Positions 28,456-37,302 of a stretch of 64,000 nt of DNA are shown here, one piece after another. A program made the translations under genes and the position numbers. Under the pieces are notes generated by a model. That model did no database searches. It was not told the DNA's origin and worked only from the letters and a program-made list of their open reading frames with translations. Source of the DNA: CALITV01 sp964415795 (lineage in GTDB: Bacteria > UBP6 > UBA1177 > JAKLFG01); contig CAYQBN010000004.1 in assembly GCA_964415795.1 (NCBI GenBank), positions 139,558 to 203,557 of the forward strand, read 5' to 3'. How positions within the stretch are numbered: position 1 is the stretch's first letter; every line of letters begins with the position of its first letter.

Positions 28456-29877
28456 TCACAAAAACACGAGCCACTCAGGCTTGAAAATGAGCAACACGCC
28501 GAGCACCACCATGAGCGATCCGCTCACCAGTTTGAGCACTCGCGCATGTCGTTCCTCGAGGCGAAACTTCTGCATCGAGAGCATGAAAAGCGCCACGATG
28601 AGCGCGAGCGGTATCACATAGTAAACATTGTAAAGCGCCATATAACCATACTTCGCCGCGGTGCCGATCTGCTGGATGGAGAGCACGCGGGTATAGATGG
28701 CCGGAAGTCCAATGGTGCAACCCAGCTCGATGAGATTGACGAAAAAGGCGAGCGCCACGGTGCCGATGAAAGCAAGAAGCATATTGCGGGAGCCCATGAT
28801 GCGTCGCATCTTGTCGTAGAGTTTTCCTTTCGCCGATTCGGGGATCATGAGGCTCACCCCTTTCTTGAAGAAGAAGAAATCCTTCACATTGATGAGTCCC
28901 ATGACGAGTGCCACGATACCCAGAAGAACTGTGACAACAGTCGTAATTCCCATGAACATGAAGATATTGAGCCATGCCGTCATGAAGAGGAAGTACACGA
29001 TTGCCGACGAAACAACGAAGATGCTCCCAATCATAAAGAGCATCGCCCGACTCCGCGTGTTAACCAGAAGCGTAAGAAGGAACATGAGCACCCACATCGC
29101 GCAGGGGTTGATCCCGTCGAGAAGCCCGATGAGGAAAGTGAACGACGGTAACGAAATAACCCGGGCATCGAGCGTTCCAATGAACGGGATGTTGACAGTC
29201 GTTACGGCACTGCGGTCGCGTCCCTTACCCGCCAAATGGTTTCGGATCATTTCCTCGACTTCAGCGTCCTGCGTTCCCGGTTCGAAGCCAACGACATACT
29301 GGTCGCCGAGCACGAAGGTCGGCGTGGCCGCTCCCTCGATGCCGAGCAGTTCCGCCTTTCGCCGGAAGAGTTTCATGTTCTCCTCATTGCGAAGTATCTC
29401 GAGCCACTTGAACTGTATCTGCGGGTAGCGGCGCTCCCATTCGAGCATGAAGGGACGCGCCTTACGGCAGTGCGGACATTTGTAGGAATAGAAGAAGTAG
29501 AAGGCGTTGTCGCCGGCAGTCTCGCGGTAGGCGATAACGAGCGCCGTCACCTTCTCGCGAAACGCAGGATCATTCCCTTCCCATCCAACGACATGTCGCC
29601 CGCCGAGCACAAAGAGCGGCACGAGCGGACGCTCGATCTCGAACTCCTCGAGCACCTCACGGAAGAGCGCACCGTTCTCCGGAGAGGCGGTCACATCGAC
29701 TTCTTTGAAAACGATATCGCGATGAGCCCGGACCAGTTCCCGCGCGAACGAAAGCGCCTCGATCGAACGAGCGCTCTGGGGGGAATAAAAACAGTAGAAC
29801 ACCGTGTCATCGAGTTCGGCACGCACCGATAGAGGAAAGAGAACGAACACGCAGAGTAATCCGACGATGATTCGCAC
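28456..29877 (-). CDS. Fusion of two thioredoxin-like domains with a CcdA/DsbD-type membrane domain
   Basis: 473 residues from a GTG start. Signal peptide (GLLCVFVLFPLSVRA), first thioredoxin-like domain (about 25-120) with no CxxC: the site reads YSPQSARS. The second (about 125-220) has an active CPHC (FFYSYKCPHCRKARP). Then comes an eight-helix CcdA-like membrane domain starting LLDGINPCAMWVLMFLLTL, with a second Cys in LIELGCTIGLPA, the redox pair used to move electrons across the inner membrane. It probably passes reductant from cytoplasmic thioredoxin to the periplasm. It starts two bases after the SUMF1-type lipoprotein gene and is followed by the rhodanese. A vitamin-K-reductase-type or DsbD-like role cannot be separated by sequence alone. 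Confidence 0.82.
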   Translation of the reverse strand: MRIIVGLLCVFVLFPLSVRAELDDTVFYCFYSPQSARSIEALSFARELVRAHRDIVFKEVDVTASPENGALFREVLEEFEIERPLVPLFVLGGRHVVGWEGNDPAFREKVTALVIAYRETAGDNAFYFFYSYKCPHCRKARPFMLEWERRYPQIQFKWLEILRNEENMKLFRRKAELLGIEGAATPTFVLGDQYVVGFEPGTQDAEVEEMIRNHLAGKGRDRSAVTTVNIPFIGTLDARVISLPSFTFLIGLLDGINPCAMWVLMFLLTLLVNTRSRAMLFMIGSIFVVSSAIVYFLFMTAWLNIFMFMGITTVVTVLLGIVALVMGLINVKDFFFFKKGVSLMIPESAKGKLYDKMRRIMGSRNMLLAFIGTVALAFFVNLIELGCTIGLPAIYTRVLSIQQIGTAAKYGYMALYNVYYVIPLALIVALFMLSMQKFRLEERHARVLKLVSGSLMVVLGVLLIFKPEWLVFL

Positions 29878-29879
29878 GA

Positions 29880-30608
29880 TTACCGATCCTTACAACAGCG
29901 GAATCCCGCATACAGTTCGTTCCAACCCGCCGCGAACGAACACTTCAACCGATCGGCGGCAGAAGCGCAGTTGAAGGCGCCGCCTTTGATGAGATAGCCG
30001 CCCGATCCGTTGTCCACGGCCTCCCACACATTGCCGTTCACATCATAGAGACCATCTCCCGCGGTGCAGTTCGGGAATGATCCGGTCGGCATCACCTTGA
30101 AACAGTTATAGGTATAGCCACAGTTTGCTTCGGTGTTGCAGGTTTGAATGTTGAACGACTCGCAGTAATCGTCACAAAAGGTATCTACGCAGTTGCAAAT
30201 CTCTCGATCGAAGGTGTTCCCAAAATGATAGACGCGCTTCTCCGATCCCTCGCAGGCCCCCATCCACTCCTGAACCGTGCAAAGATGTTTTCCTGCCGCT
30301 ACGCAGGCCGCCTTGAACTTTTCGAGCATCGCCTCGGTCATTGGATTGACCATCCACGGAAGGACGCCAGCACGCGAATAGGCCCTCGTTTCATCGGTGC
30401 CAGCACTTTCTGCGGTGGCATCACTACGCGATGCTTCATATTTGTCTACGCAGACGTTACCAATGGGAGCCATATCATCAGGGCACTCACCGAGGATCGC
30501 ATCATCATCTGGCATTCCGGAAGAATCGAACGGCGTCGTCTCTGTCCCCGGATCGCACGCCATCATCACGAGACAGAGCACCATGCCACCACCAAAACAC
30601 CGTTTCAT
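29880..30608 (-). CDS. Lipoprotein with formylglycine-generating-enzyme (SUMF1) fold
   Basis: 242 residues. Lipobox VMMACDPG, short Asp-rich linker, then an FGE-sulfatase domain: MAPIGNVCVDKYEAS at its start, AGKHLCTVQEWMGAC, DGLYDVNGNVWEAV, and YLIKGGAFNC to AGFRCC at the end. In true FGE two cysteines five residues apart near the C-terminus are catalytic; here only one of them appears (ADRLKC, with Ala at the other), so catalysis is doubtful. Many extra cysteines (ICNCVDTFCDDYC) suggest a disulfide-rich extracellular protein. GGAGG precedes the ATG. It lies 36 bases after acr3 and may be read from the arsenic operon. Confidence 0.85.
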   Translation of the reverse strand: MKRCFGGGMVLCLVMMACDPGTETTPFDSSGMPDDDAILGECPDDMAPIGNVCVDKYEASRSDATAESAGTDETRAYSRAGVLPWMVNPMTEAMLEKFKAACVAAGKHLCTVQEWMGACEGSEKRVYHFGNTFDREICNCVDTFCDDYCESFNIQTCNTEANCGYTYNCFKVMPTGSFPNCTAGDGLYDVNGNVWEAVDNGSGGYLIKGGAFNCASAADRLKCSFAAGWNELYAGFRCCKDR

Positions 30609-30644
30609 CTCCTACCTCCGCCGATCCGTACCTTACTCTCCATT

Positions 30645-31718
30645 TTACGCCGTTCCCGATTCAGCGGGGAACCAGTGGCGCGTCCTGACACATATCTTTG
30701 AGACCGACAGCATGACCGGCACCTCGATGAGGACGCCGACCACCGTCGCAAGCGCCGCACCGGAGCCGGGGCCGTAGAGCGCTATCGCCGTCGCGACCGC
30801 AAGCTCGAAGAAGTTGCTCGCTCCGATGAGCGCCCCGGGAGCCGCAATGGCATAGGGTACCTTGAAGAGCCGCATGAGTCCGTAGGCGAGCGACGAATTG
30901 AAATAGACCTGAATGAGTATCGGGACCGCGATGACGAGCACATGGAGCGGCCGTGAGAGCATGTTGTCCGACTGAAAGGCGAAGATGAAGACAAGTGTCA
31001 CGAGAAGCGCAAGAACGGTGACTGGGTGAAAGAACGGGAGGAATTTCTTCTCGAACCACTCATTCCCTTTGCTCCGGATGAGAAGCGTCCGCGTGAGGGC
31101 ACCGAAGAAAAGCGGTATCACAACGAATAGAATGACGGCGTAGAGAAGCACAACGAACGGCACTTCGAGGTTTGAGGCGCCCGTGACGAGGAACTTCACG
31201 ATCGGCGCGAAGGCAAAGAGCATGATGAGATCGTTTACCGCGACCTGTACGAGTGTGTAGGCCGGATCACCATCGGAAAGGTAGGACCAGACGAAAACCA
31301 TTGCGGTGCACGGGGCTGCCGCGAGGATGATGACACCGGCGGTGTACTGGTCGGCAAGCTCGGGCGAGAGCATGCCCGAAAAGACATGGCGGAAGAAGAG
31401 CCAGCCGAAAAAGGCCATCGAGAACGGTTTGACAAGCCAGTTCACGAACAGTGTAACCATAAGGCCTTTCGGTTTCTTCCGAACGCCGAGGATGCTTGTG
31501 AAGTCTATCTTGAGCATCATCGGATAGATCATGAGCCAGATGAGCACAACGATCGGGATGTTCATCTGACTTTTCTCACCGAATTCGAGACCGCGAAACC
31601 ATGCGACCGTCTCCGGAGCAGCTCTTCCGACGATCACCCCGACGATCATGCAAATGGCCACCCACACCGTGAGGTAGCGCTCGAAGAAGTTCATTCGCTT
31701 TTCGCTTTGACCGCTCAT
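30645..31718 (-). CDS. acr3: Arsenite efflux pump Acr3
   Basis: 357 residues, ten predicted helices, bile/arsenite/riboflavin transporter fold. The first helix block ERYLTVWVAICMIVGVIVG, the second IPIVVLIWLMIYPMMLKIDF and the essential Cys segment AAAPCTAMVFVWSYLSDGDP are those of Acr3. It exports As(III), with ArsC providing the substrate from arsenate. Its start overlaps arsC (ATGA). The catalogue name arsB is also used for this family; the sequence is not the unrelated ArsB type. Confidence 0.94.
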   Translation of the reverse strand: MSGQSEKRMNFFERYLTVWVAICMIVGVIVGRAAPETVAWFRGLEFGEKSQMNIPIVVLIWLMIYPMMLKIDFTSILGVRKKPKGLMVTLFVNWLVKPFSMAFFGWLFFRHVFSGMLSPELADQYTAGVIILAAAPCTAMVFVWSYLSDGDPAYTLVQVAVNDLIMLFAFAPIVKFLVTGASNLEVPFVVLLYAVILFVVIPLFFGALTRTLLIRSKGNEWFEKKFLPFFHPVTVLALLVTLVFIFAFQSDNMLSRPLHVLVIAVPILIQVYFNSSLAYGLMRLFKVPYAIAAPGALIGASNFFELAVATAIALYGPGSGAALATVVGVLIEVPVMLSVSKICVRTRHWFPAESGTA

Positions 31719-32149
31719 TGTGGACCCTCCGTGGCTATGAACTCTTGAATCTTTCGTTTTATCGCATCACGGATAGGAATGGTTGCCGCCAGTTTCTCCT
31801 CGAACGATCCCGTGAGCACCGACGGGTCAGGAAATCCAAAGTGAAGTCGTTTCCCGGTGCCGGGAACGAAGGGGCACCGCTCGGCCGCCGTCTCATCGCA
31901 GACGGTGATGAGGTAATCGAACTTCTCTCCTCGATCGATGAACTCCTGCACCGACTTTACTCGGTTCTGCGAGATGTCTATGCCGTCCTGCCGCATCGCC
32001 TCGACGACCACCGGGTTGAGCTTCCCCGGCTCGATACCGGCGCTCTTGGCCTCGAAACGGCCGCTGCCCAGCGCGTTGAGGTATGCCTCCGCCATCTGCG
32101 AACGCGCCGAATTATGGATGCAGACAAAGAGTACTTTTTTGATCGTCAT
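31715..32149 (-). CDS. arsC: Arsenate reductase, thioredoxin-coupled (LMW phosphatase fold)
   Basis: 144 residues. N-terminal P-loop CIHNSARSQ with the nucleophilic Cys, and two further Cys (TVCDETAAERC) for the disulfide relay. DP motif in FGFPDPSV supplies the general acid. It reduces As(V) to As(III) using thioredoxin. The start overlaps the DUF169 gene and the stop overlaps acr3 (both ATGA), giving a tight reduction-export pair. Confidence 0.94.
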   Translation of the reverse strand: MTIKKVLFVCIHNSARSQMAEAYLNALGSGRFEAKSAGIEPGKLNPVVVEAMRQDGIDISQNRVKSVQEFIDRGEKFDYLITVCDETAAERCPFVPGTGKRLHFGFPDPSVLTGSFEEKLAATIPIRDAIKRKIQEFIATEGPQ

Positions 32150-32931
32150 GAGGATCTCTCCTGTTCCTGAAACGGATCCGTTTCGCCGATCTGCTCCGCA
32201 TCCTTGCGTTTCAACAGGGCCAAGGCGTTCTTCGCACGCGAGTTCCCGATCGCTTTAGCGCCTAAGGCCATCACGCTCTGTGCGATAGACTTGTAGTCGG
32301 AGAAAGGGAACCCCACTACCGTTTCCCCTGTGCCAAGATCGGTAGCGTCACGACATCCATAGCATCCCATACTCATGTTGAAGCACCTGTGCACAAAGGG
32401 GACAAGCGTCGCATCGACACAGACCGCTTGCAATATCGCGGTACTTCCCTGAACCCGCTGGCCGCCTTTGATATTGAGATTGGCAAGGGCAATCCACATC
32501 AATTTTTCGACCTCGCCTTCTACCACAACGACCTCGGGCTCGACAGTCGCCGTTTCAAGCGGGAACAGATAGAGTGCCTTCAGCAAGCCCGGCGACAAAG
32601 TAGTCATTCCCTCAAACATGGTTTTGCCCGTATGTTCCTCTTGCGTAATGCCGAAACCGACCAACCCCTTGCCGGTTTTCAATGGATCGGGCAATGGCTT
32701 GAATCCGAAGGCCGCAGCCGCCGCCGGGCAAGCGATACCGTCGGCATCGAGGAGCACATGGCTGCCGTGCCGCGCCTTCATCACCACTTGGCAATAGCGG
32801 TGACCTTCAAGTCTTTCAACCGATGCCGGAATATCTTCCGTAGTAAACAGAAACTTTACTCCCACCAACGAAGAATCGAGGCCGAGAACGGCCCTGACTT
32901 CGCGAGACGAGGATCTTATCCAATCGACCAT
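32146..32931 (-). CDS. DUF169 protein in the arsenic operon
   Basis: 261 residues of the DUF169 (COG2043) family: VGVKFLFTTEDIPA, RYCQVVMKARHG, GIACPAAAAAFGF, MSMGCYGCRDATDLGTGETVVGFPF. The clustered cysteines (YCQ, ACPAA, CYGCR) may bind a metal or cofactor. Members are mainly found in anaerobes and methanogens and have no established biochemical function. Coupled to arsC by an ATGA overlap and 17 bases after fmdE. The link with arsenic is by location only. Confidence 0.8.
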   Translation of the reverse strand: MVDWIRSSSREVRAVLGLDSSLVGVKFLFTTEDIPASVERLEGHRYCQVVMKARHGSHVLLDADGIACPAAAAAFGFKPLPDPLKTGKGLVGFGITQEEHTGKTMFEGMTTLSPGLLKALYLFPLETATVEPEVVVVEGEVEKLMWIALANLNIKGGQRVQGSTAILQAVCVDATLVPFVHRCFNMSMGCYGCRDATDLGTGETVVGFPFSDYKSIAQSVMALGAKAIGNSRAKNALALLKRKDAEQIGETDPFQEQERSS

Positions 32932-32948
32932 AAAACACTTCCTCTTTT

Positions 32949-33554
32949 CTAAGGTTTAGCGGCGCAATCGATACACACTTTCTTTTCGCCTTTTATGCGG
33001 CCATACTGCATCACGGTCATCTCGCCACATTCCTCGCATATAAAACCATCGAAACTATCTTTGCGGGGTTCGAGTTTGTAGTCAAAAACCGCAGAAACCG
33101 TAAGCAGTTTCTCGTCAGGAGCATTCATCACATTGTTGATCAGTGGATCGACGACCTCGTTAGGGACAGTGCTGGCCGGCTTTCCTTTCATGCGGTATTC
33201 CGTAAAGAAAGGGGTCTTTTTATTGGCAAGCATCGCCTCGGCTTTCGGGGTTACCCGGACCGCTTTGCCCGTTCTTCTGTCAACCAGCGTTACTGCCCAT
33301 TTCCCTTTATTGGTTTTTTTAATGTTCCCCTTGCCGAAGGTGGTTCCCATTATTACCTGCAACCCATCGCCATAACAGGTAGCACAGTGATCTTCCCCGA
33401 GATCAACAAAAGCGACCAGTTCTCCATCCTTTGCTCGTTCTACTCCCAAGGCATTCATAGCCGCCGCTCCCACCCGTAAGCCCATGGGCATGGCAGGGCA
33501 CTTGTGGCCGTGGAATTTTTGTCCGAACTCGAGCCATTCCTTAGGATTGATCAT
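32949..33554 (-). CDS. FmdE-family protein with zinc ribbon
   Basis: 201 residues with the ATG at 33554 (GGAGG five bases upstream); an in-frame upstream ATG at 33569 overlaps the ribosome site. The FmdE domain is clear: FHGHKCPAMPMGLRVG, EDHCATCYGDGLQV (two metal-binding clusters) and RTGKAVRVTP. A C-terminal zinc ribbon (ICEECGEMTVMQYG and VCIDCAA) follows. FmdE was named from formylmethanofuran dehydrogenase operons, but most bacterial members have unknown function in anaerobes. No such dehydrogenase is encoded here. Confidence 0.85.
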   Translation of the reverse strand: MINPKEWLEFGQKFHGHKCPAMPMGLRVGAAAMNALGVERAKDGELVAFVDLGEDHCATCYGDGLQVIMGTTFGKGNIKKTNKGKWAVTLVDRRTGKAVRVTPKAEAMLANKKTPFFTEYRMKGKPASTVPNEVVDPLINNVMNAPDEKLLTVSAVFDYKLEPRKDSFDGFICEECGEMTVMQYGRIKGEKKVCIDCAAKP

Positions 33555-33595
33555 CGTAACCTCCATCAAAATGTTTAGCTATCCATCAAACATGG

Positions 33596-34348
33596 CTACA
33601 GCGCCACACTAAAAATAAGTTTAATGGCGATCGCCAACAGAACGACCGCATACACCTGTTTTATCCACTTGGGCTTTGCCTTGTTCGACAGGAAATTCGC
33701 TCCGAGTTGGGATCCTACGATCACCGCCAAGAGCACGGGAAGAGTGATCGCCCAATCGATCCGGCCTCCGGTGACATGGCCCAGATAGCCCGAAAACGAT
33801 GAGAAGGTGACCGCGAAGGCGGTGGTCGCCGCTGCCTCTTTTGTTTTATAGCCCATCCAAATCAAGAAGGGAACGATGATGAAACCGCCGCCGATCCCCA
33901 GCAGGCCACCGGCGAAACCGGCGAAGGCACCAATGATCGAACCGTATAAAGATCGCTTGCCCAGAGAGAGCATCGTTTCAGGTTCTTCCCTCTTCGCTGT
34001 CCACAGCATACGAAATGCGGCGGCCACCACCACCACAGAAAAAAGAACCATGAGCATGTCTGTCGGCACATGCTTCGCTGTAAAGGCGCCGATTGGTGCG
34101 CATAGCAAAGCCGCCAAAGCCATAGCGGCGCCCCCCTTCCAATCGACCAGTTTCTTGATCGTGAACGGTATCAAAGCCAACAGCGTGTTCAATCCGTTCA
34201 GCAGAAGACCAAGGGGAATGGCAACCTCTTTCGCATCGAACCCCGCCCAGATGAGTATGGGGACATAGACCATTCCGCCGCCAAGTCCCAGCATGGCAAA
34301 AAGGAACGAGGCCACGAAAATGACAAAAGCCACTATCAAAACAAGCAT
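33596..34348 (-). CDS. TauE/SafE family membrane transporter
   Basis: 250 residues, about eight helices; typical family blocks FAMLGLGGGMVYVPILIWAGFDAKEVAI and GFAGGLLGIGGGFIIVPFLIWMGY are two copies of the same inverted repeat. Known members export sulfite, sulfoacetate or other organosulfur anions. In an arsenic island a role in exporting a thiolated or oxyanion species is conceivable, but there is no direct evidence. The Shine-Dalgarno is weak (GGGG); 49 bases separate it from the upstream permease. Confidence 0.85.
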   Translation of the reverse strand: MLVLIVAFVIFVASFLFAMLGLGGGMVYVPILIWAGFDAKEVAIPLGLLLNGLNTLLALIPFTIKKLVDWKGGAAMALAALLCAPIGAFTAKHVPTDMLMVLFSVVVVAAAFRMLWTAKREEPETMLSLGKRSLYGSIIGAFAGFAGGLLGIGGGFIIVPFLIWMGYKTKEAAATTAFAVTFSSFSGYLGHVTGGRIDWAITLPVLLAVIVGSQLGANFLSNKAKPKWIKQVYAVVLLAIAIKLIFSVAL

Positions 34349-34397
34349 GATGCCCCATTTATGGCGTTCGTAAAGGTATCTGCACCCCTTCAGGTTA

Positions 34398-35696
34398 CTA
34401 AAATAGTGCGCCGTAGGCCATGCCGGTAATGGTCGCCATCACGATGACGAGCGACACGAACACTACGGTCATCTTTGTTCCGATGACACTGCGGATGACG
34501 AGCATATTGGGGAGCGAGAGCGCCGGACCGGCAAGGAGTAGGGCGAGCGCCGGACCTTTCCCCATGCCGCTTCCCATGAGGCCCTGCACAATGGGCACTT
34601 CGGTCAGTGTTGCAAAGTACATAAACGCGCCAACAACCGAAGCGAAGAAATTGGCGAAGAACGAATTGCCACCGACCACCGCCGATACCCAGGTGTTGGG
34701 AATAATTCCCTCGTTTCCCGGCCGTCCGAGCAAAAATCCGGCGACAAAGACACCCATGAGAAGAAGCGGCAGTATCTGTTTGGCGAAGCTCCACGAAGCG
34801 GAAATCCACGAACCATTCTCTTCATCCGCCGTCGAGGCAGACCAAGTCAAGCCGATGAAACCGGCGGCGAACGCCACCATTGGCACCTCGGGCAGAAGGA
34901 TCGCAAAAAGCGCCGTTACCGCGCCGACGAGCATCATCTTCCACACCTTGTGGGCATACCAGACAACCAGCACGACGCCGAACAGAATGGCCGAAACGGC
35001 GGTAATAATCCATTTTAACTGAAATATCGCCCACCATGCCCCCTCCTGCACATCGGGCCTTCCCCAGTTAGCAAAAACCAGTATCGCCACCATGAAAAAG
35101 AAATAGATGATGGTCTGGTAGAGCGGTCGCCCCGCCTCCTTTTCAGACGGCAGTTGCATCTGCGCAGTACGAGCCGCCTCCTCCTTCTTGAAAATGATCT
35201 CCATCAGGAATCCAATGATAAGCGAGAACGATATCGCCCCGACGGCGCGGGCGATGCCGATCTCCATACCAAGTATCCGCGCCGTAAGGATGATGGAGAG
35301 GACACTTATCGCTGGACCGGAGTAGAGAAATGCGATGGCAGGGCCAAGACCTGCGCCGCGTTTGTAAATGCCGGCGAAAAGCGGCAGTATCGTGCAGGAA
35401 CAGACGGCGAGTATCGTCCCCGACACTGAAGCGACAAGGTAAGCGACCAGTTTATTAGCACCCGCTCCGAGGTACCTCATCACCGCATTCTGCGACACGA
35501 AGACCCCGATGGCTCCGGCAATTAAGAAGGCCGGGACAAGGCACAGGAGGACATGCTCCCGTGCATACCATTTCACCAGTTCGAGCGCCTCGGTAAGGGC
35601 GTTGTCGAACCGATGCACACCGACCGGCAGGAAAAAGGCGGCGAAAAAGACCACAACAATGATGCCAAGCGGTTTGAGTTCTTCTTTCCAATTCAT
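34398..35696 (-). CDS. Permease, YraQ/DUF318-like (large form)
   Basis: 432 residues with two sets of helices separated by a hydrophilic loop. The Cys pair in AVCSCTILPLFAGIYKRGAGLG and the later GPALALLLAGPALSLPNM block define the permease family that includes ArsP-like and SO_0444-type metal(loid) exporters. Its place directly after the ArsG-like gene suggests export of a metalloid or organoarsenical. Substrate cannot be assigned from sequence. GGAG lies 11 bases before the ATG. Confidence 0.82.
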   Translation of the reverse strand: MNWKEELKPLGIIVVVFFAAFFLPVGVHRFDNALTEALELVKWYAREHVLLCLVPAFLIAGAIGVFVSQNAVMRYLGAGANKLVAYLVASVSGTILAVCSCTILPLFAGIYKRGAGLGPAIAFLYSGPAISVLSIILTARILGMEIGIARAVGAISFSLIIGFLMEIIFKKEEAARTAQMQLPSEKEAGRPLYQTIIYFFFMVAILVFANWGRPDVQEGAWWAIFQLKWIITAVSAILFGVVLVVWYAHKVWKMMLVGAVTALFAILLPEVPMVAFAAGFIGLTWSASTADEENGSWISASWSFAKQILPLLLMGVFVAGFLLGRPGNEGIIPNTWVSAVVGGNSFFANFFASVVGAFMYFATLTEVPIVQGLMGSGMGKGPALALLLAGPALSLPNMLVIRSVIGTKMTVVFVSLVIVMATITGMAYGALF

Positions 35697-35711
35697 GGTA
35701 TATCCAACTCC

Positions 35712-36389
35712 TTAAATAAACTGTATGCCGAAAACATGGACGATGGTCAGGTAAACACCGACCACAATGATGATTATACCGAAGGTTTTCCGTATCGGTT
35801 TCTCCCAGCGGGTGACGGCGTTGAAGGCGCTCGCGAGCGCTGCGGTCCCCAATGAAATAGCAACGGCAAAAGCGATGACCGGAAGCGCCGTCCCGATGCC
35901 GTAGATGAGCGGCAAGAGTACCGGTGATGCCTGCTGGATCGCCAAAGGGATAAGCGACCCAAAAAAGAGCGCTGCCGAGACGGGACAAAGGGCGAGGGCA
36001 AAGAGAAAGCCCATCAGCACCGCGCCGAAATGACCGAATTTGGAGAAGTCACGCTGGGTCTTGCTCCCGGGAAGGTTCACCGATACAAGCTCGACGAGAA
36101 AGAGCCCAACGATGATAAGAATCGGTCCCAATAGCTTCGGCATGTAGATCTGGAGCCAGATCGACACCTGCGGTATCGAAAGGAGGCTTTTCACCACGAT
36201 GAAGGCGATTGCTACATAGGCGACCATCCGGCCAAGGGTGTAAAGCACAGCCGACAAAAAGACCGACCGTTTATCGCCGAGGGTCCGCGAGATGTAGGAC
36301 ACCGCCGCGATGTTGGTGGCAAGCGGACAAGGACTTACCGAAGTGAGGATGCCGAACCAGAGCGCTCCGATGATTGCCGCAACAGTCAT
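35712..36389 (-). CDS. arsG: ArsG-like permease (CcdA-fold, aromatic arsenical efflux family)
   Basis: 225 residues, six to seven helices. LTSVSPCPLATNIAAVSYI and LALCPVSAALFFGSLIPLA carry the two conserved Cys-Pro sites of CcdA-like proteins as seen in the ArsG family. In Shewanella putrefaciens arsEFG, ArsE and ArsF reduce trivalent nitroaromatic arsenicals and ArsG exports the amino form. Here ArsF-like is immediately upstream (ATGA overlap) and an ArsE-like protein two genes further. A plain disulfide-transport role is the alternative. Confidence 0.78.
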   Translation of the reverse strand: MTVAAIIGALWFGILTSVSPCPLATNIAAVSYISRTLGDKRSVFLSAVLYTLGRMVAYVAIAFIVVKSLLSIPQVSIWLQIYMPKLLGPILIIVGLFLVELVSVNLPGSKTQRDFSKFGHFGAVLMGFLFALALCPVSAALFFGSLIPLAIQQASPVLLPLIYGIGTALPVIAFAVAISLGTAALASAFNAVTRWEKPIRKTFGIIIIVVGVYLTIVHVFGIQFI

Positions 36390-36880
36390 ACCCCATTCTC
36401 CGCGCGAAATTTCTTGATCTCATCGGCAATGTAAAGCTTGAAGCGCATCTCGTCGCGCTTGAGGGCCCATACCTCCTCAAGGTTCTTCCACGCGACCTCT
36501 TTCCCTCCTTTTACCGCCGAGAGGATGACCTGCTTGGTGTAGAGTTTGTATTTATCAATAAAGTGCTGGTTCGCCGGTTCCTCGTAATTCACCATCTGCC
36601 ACCGGATGGCGCCGTCCTTCAGTTCGGGCGCGAACTGCTCATTGAGGGTCTCGCGCGTCAGTCTCTCAATAGTAAGACACGAATGACAGCGAAAGGTGGT
36701 GTGGAAGTAGTAAACGATCAAGCCGTCGGGGACGCTTCCCGTTCCGGCCGAACCGGCAGAAGAAGTCGCAACCGCCAACGAAGAACCATTTTGTTTTGTC
36801 GCGCCGCCAATGAGCGCATACATAACCCCCGCCACCGCGAAGAGAGCCAACAAAAGAGTCACAACCTTTTTCACGCTCAT
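36386..36880 (-). CDS. arsF: ArsF-like thioredoxin-fold protein, membrane anchored
   Basis: 164 residues with the ATG at 36880 (ATGA overlap with the preceding gene); earlier ATG and TTG codons are too close to the Shine-Dalgarno. One N-terminal helix (VVTLLLALFAVAGVMYALI) anchors a periplasmic domain containing VYYFHTTFRCHSCLTIERLT, a CxxC redox site, and LYTKQVILSAVKGGKEVAWKNLEEVW. This arrangement fits the ArsF family of the arsEFG operon. Electrons could reach it from the neighbouring ArsG/CcdA-like protein. Confidence 0.78.
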   Translation of the reverse strand: MSVKKVVTLLLALFAVAGVMYALIGGATKQNGSSLAVATSSAGSAGTGSVPDGLIVYYFHTTFRCHSCLTIERLTRETLNEQFAPELKDGAIRWQMVNYEEPANQHFIDKYKLYTKQVILSAVKGGKEVAWKNLEEVWALKRDEMRFKLYIADEIKKFRAENGV

Positions 36881-37293
36881 GAGCAACATCCCTCCGTGTT
36901 TCGTGCGGATCGCTTTTCCAACCGAGCTTCAGACGCGATACGCTCCGCGAATGAAGAAATCCTTTCGTCGCGCACCTCATCCCGGTACTTGGCAACACCG
37001 AAATCGGTAATACGGAAATGAATGATATTCGTGATTCCCTTTTCGGCGAGCGTTTTCTTTGCGCAATCTATCTGGCATCCGTCGATGACGACGATCTTAT
37101 CCGCCGATCTCGTACTCTCGACGATACCGCTCACATTGCCGCCGATACCGGCAAGGCAATACATAGAGGCGTTGTGCCCGCGCCCGAGGAGACGCGCGAT
37201 GCGGTCGCTGTACTCACCGACATTGCTCCCTCCCGAACAGGGGAATAGAAAAGTGTTCCCGCCGCAACAGGAACAACGGTTGACATCCGCCAT
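36877..37293 (-). CDS. Putative zinc-binding DGC-domain protein
   Basis: 138 residues. The domain has NTFLFPCSGGSNVGEYSDRIAR at the start and the namesake motif VVIDGCQIDCAKKTL in the middle, ending in a Cys pair (GCCS). An N-terminal extension has CSCCGG. The cysteines probably bind zinc or a metalloid. DGC proteins often occur next to arsenic genes but their biochemical role is not known. AGGAGG precedes the ATG; nine bases follow the ArsE-like stop. Confidence 0.8.
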   Translation of the reverse strand: MADVNRCSCCGGNTFLFPCSGGSNVGEYSDRIARLLGRGHNASMYCLAGIGGNVSGIVESTRSADKIVVIDGCQIDCAKKTLAEKGITNIIHFRITDFGVAKYRDEVRDERISSFAERIASEARLEKRSARNTEGCCS

Positions 37294-37302
37294 CGTCTCC
37301 TC

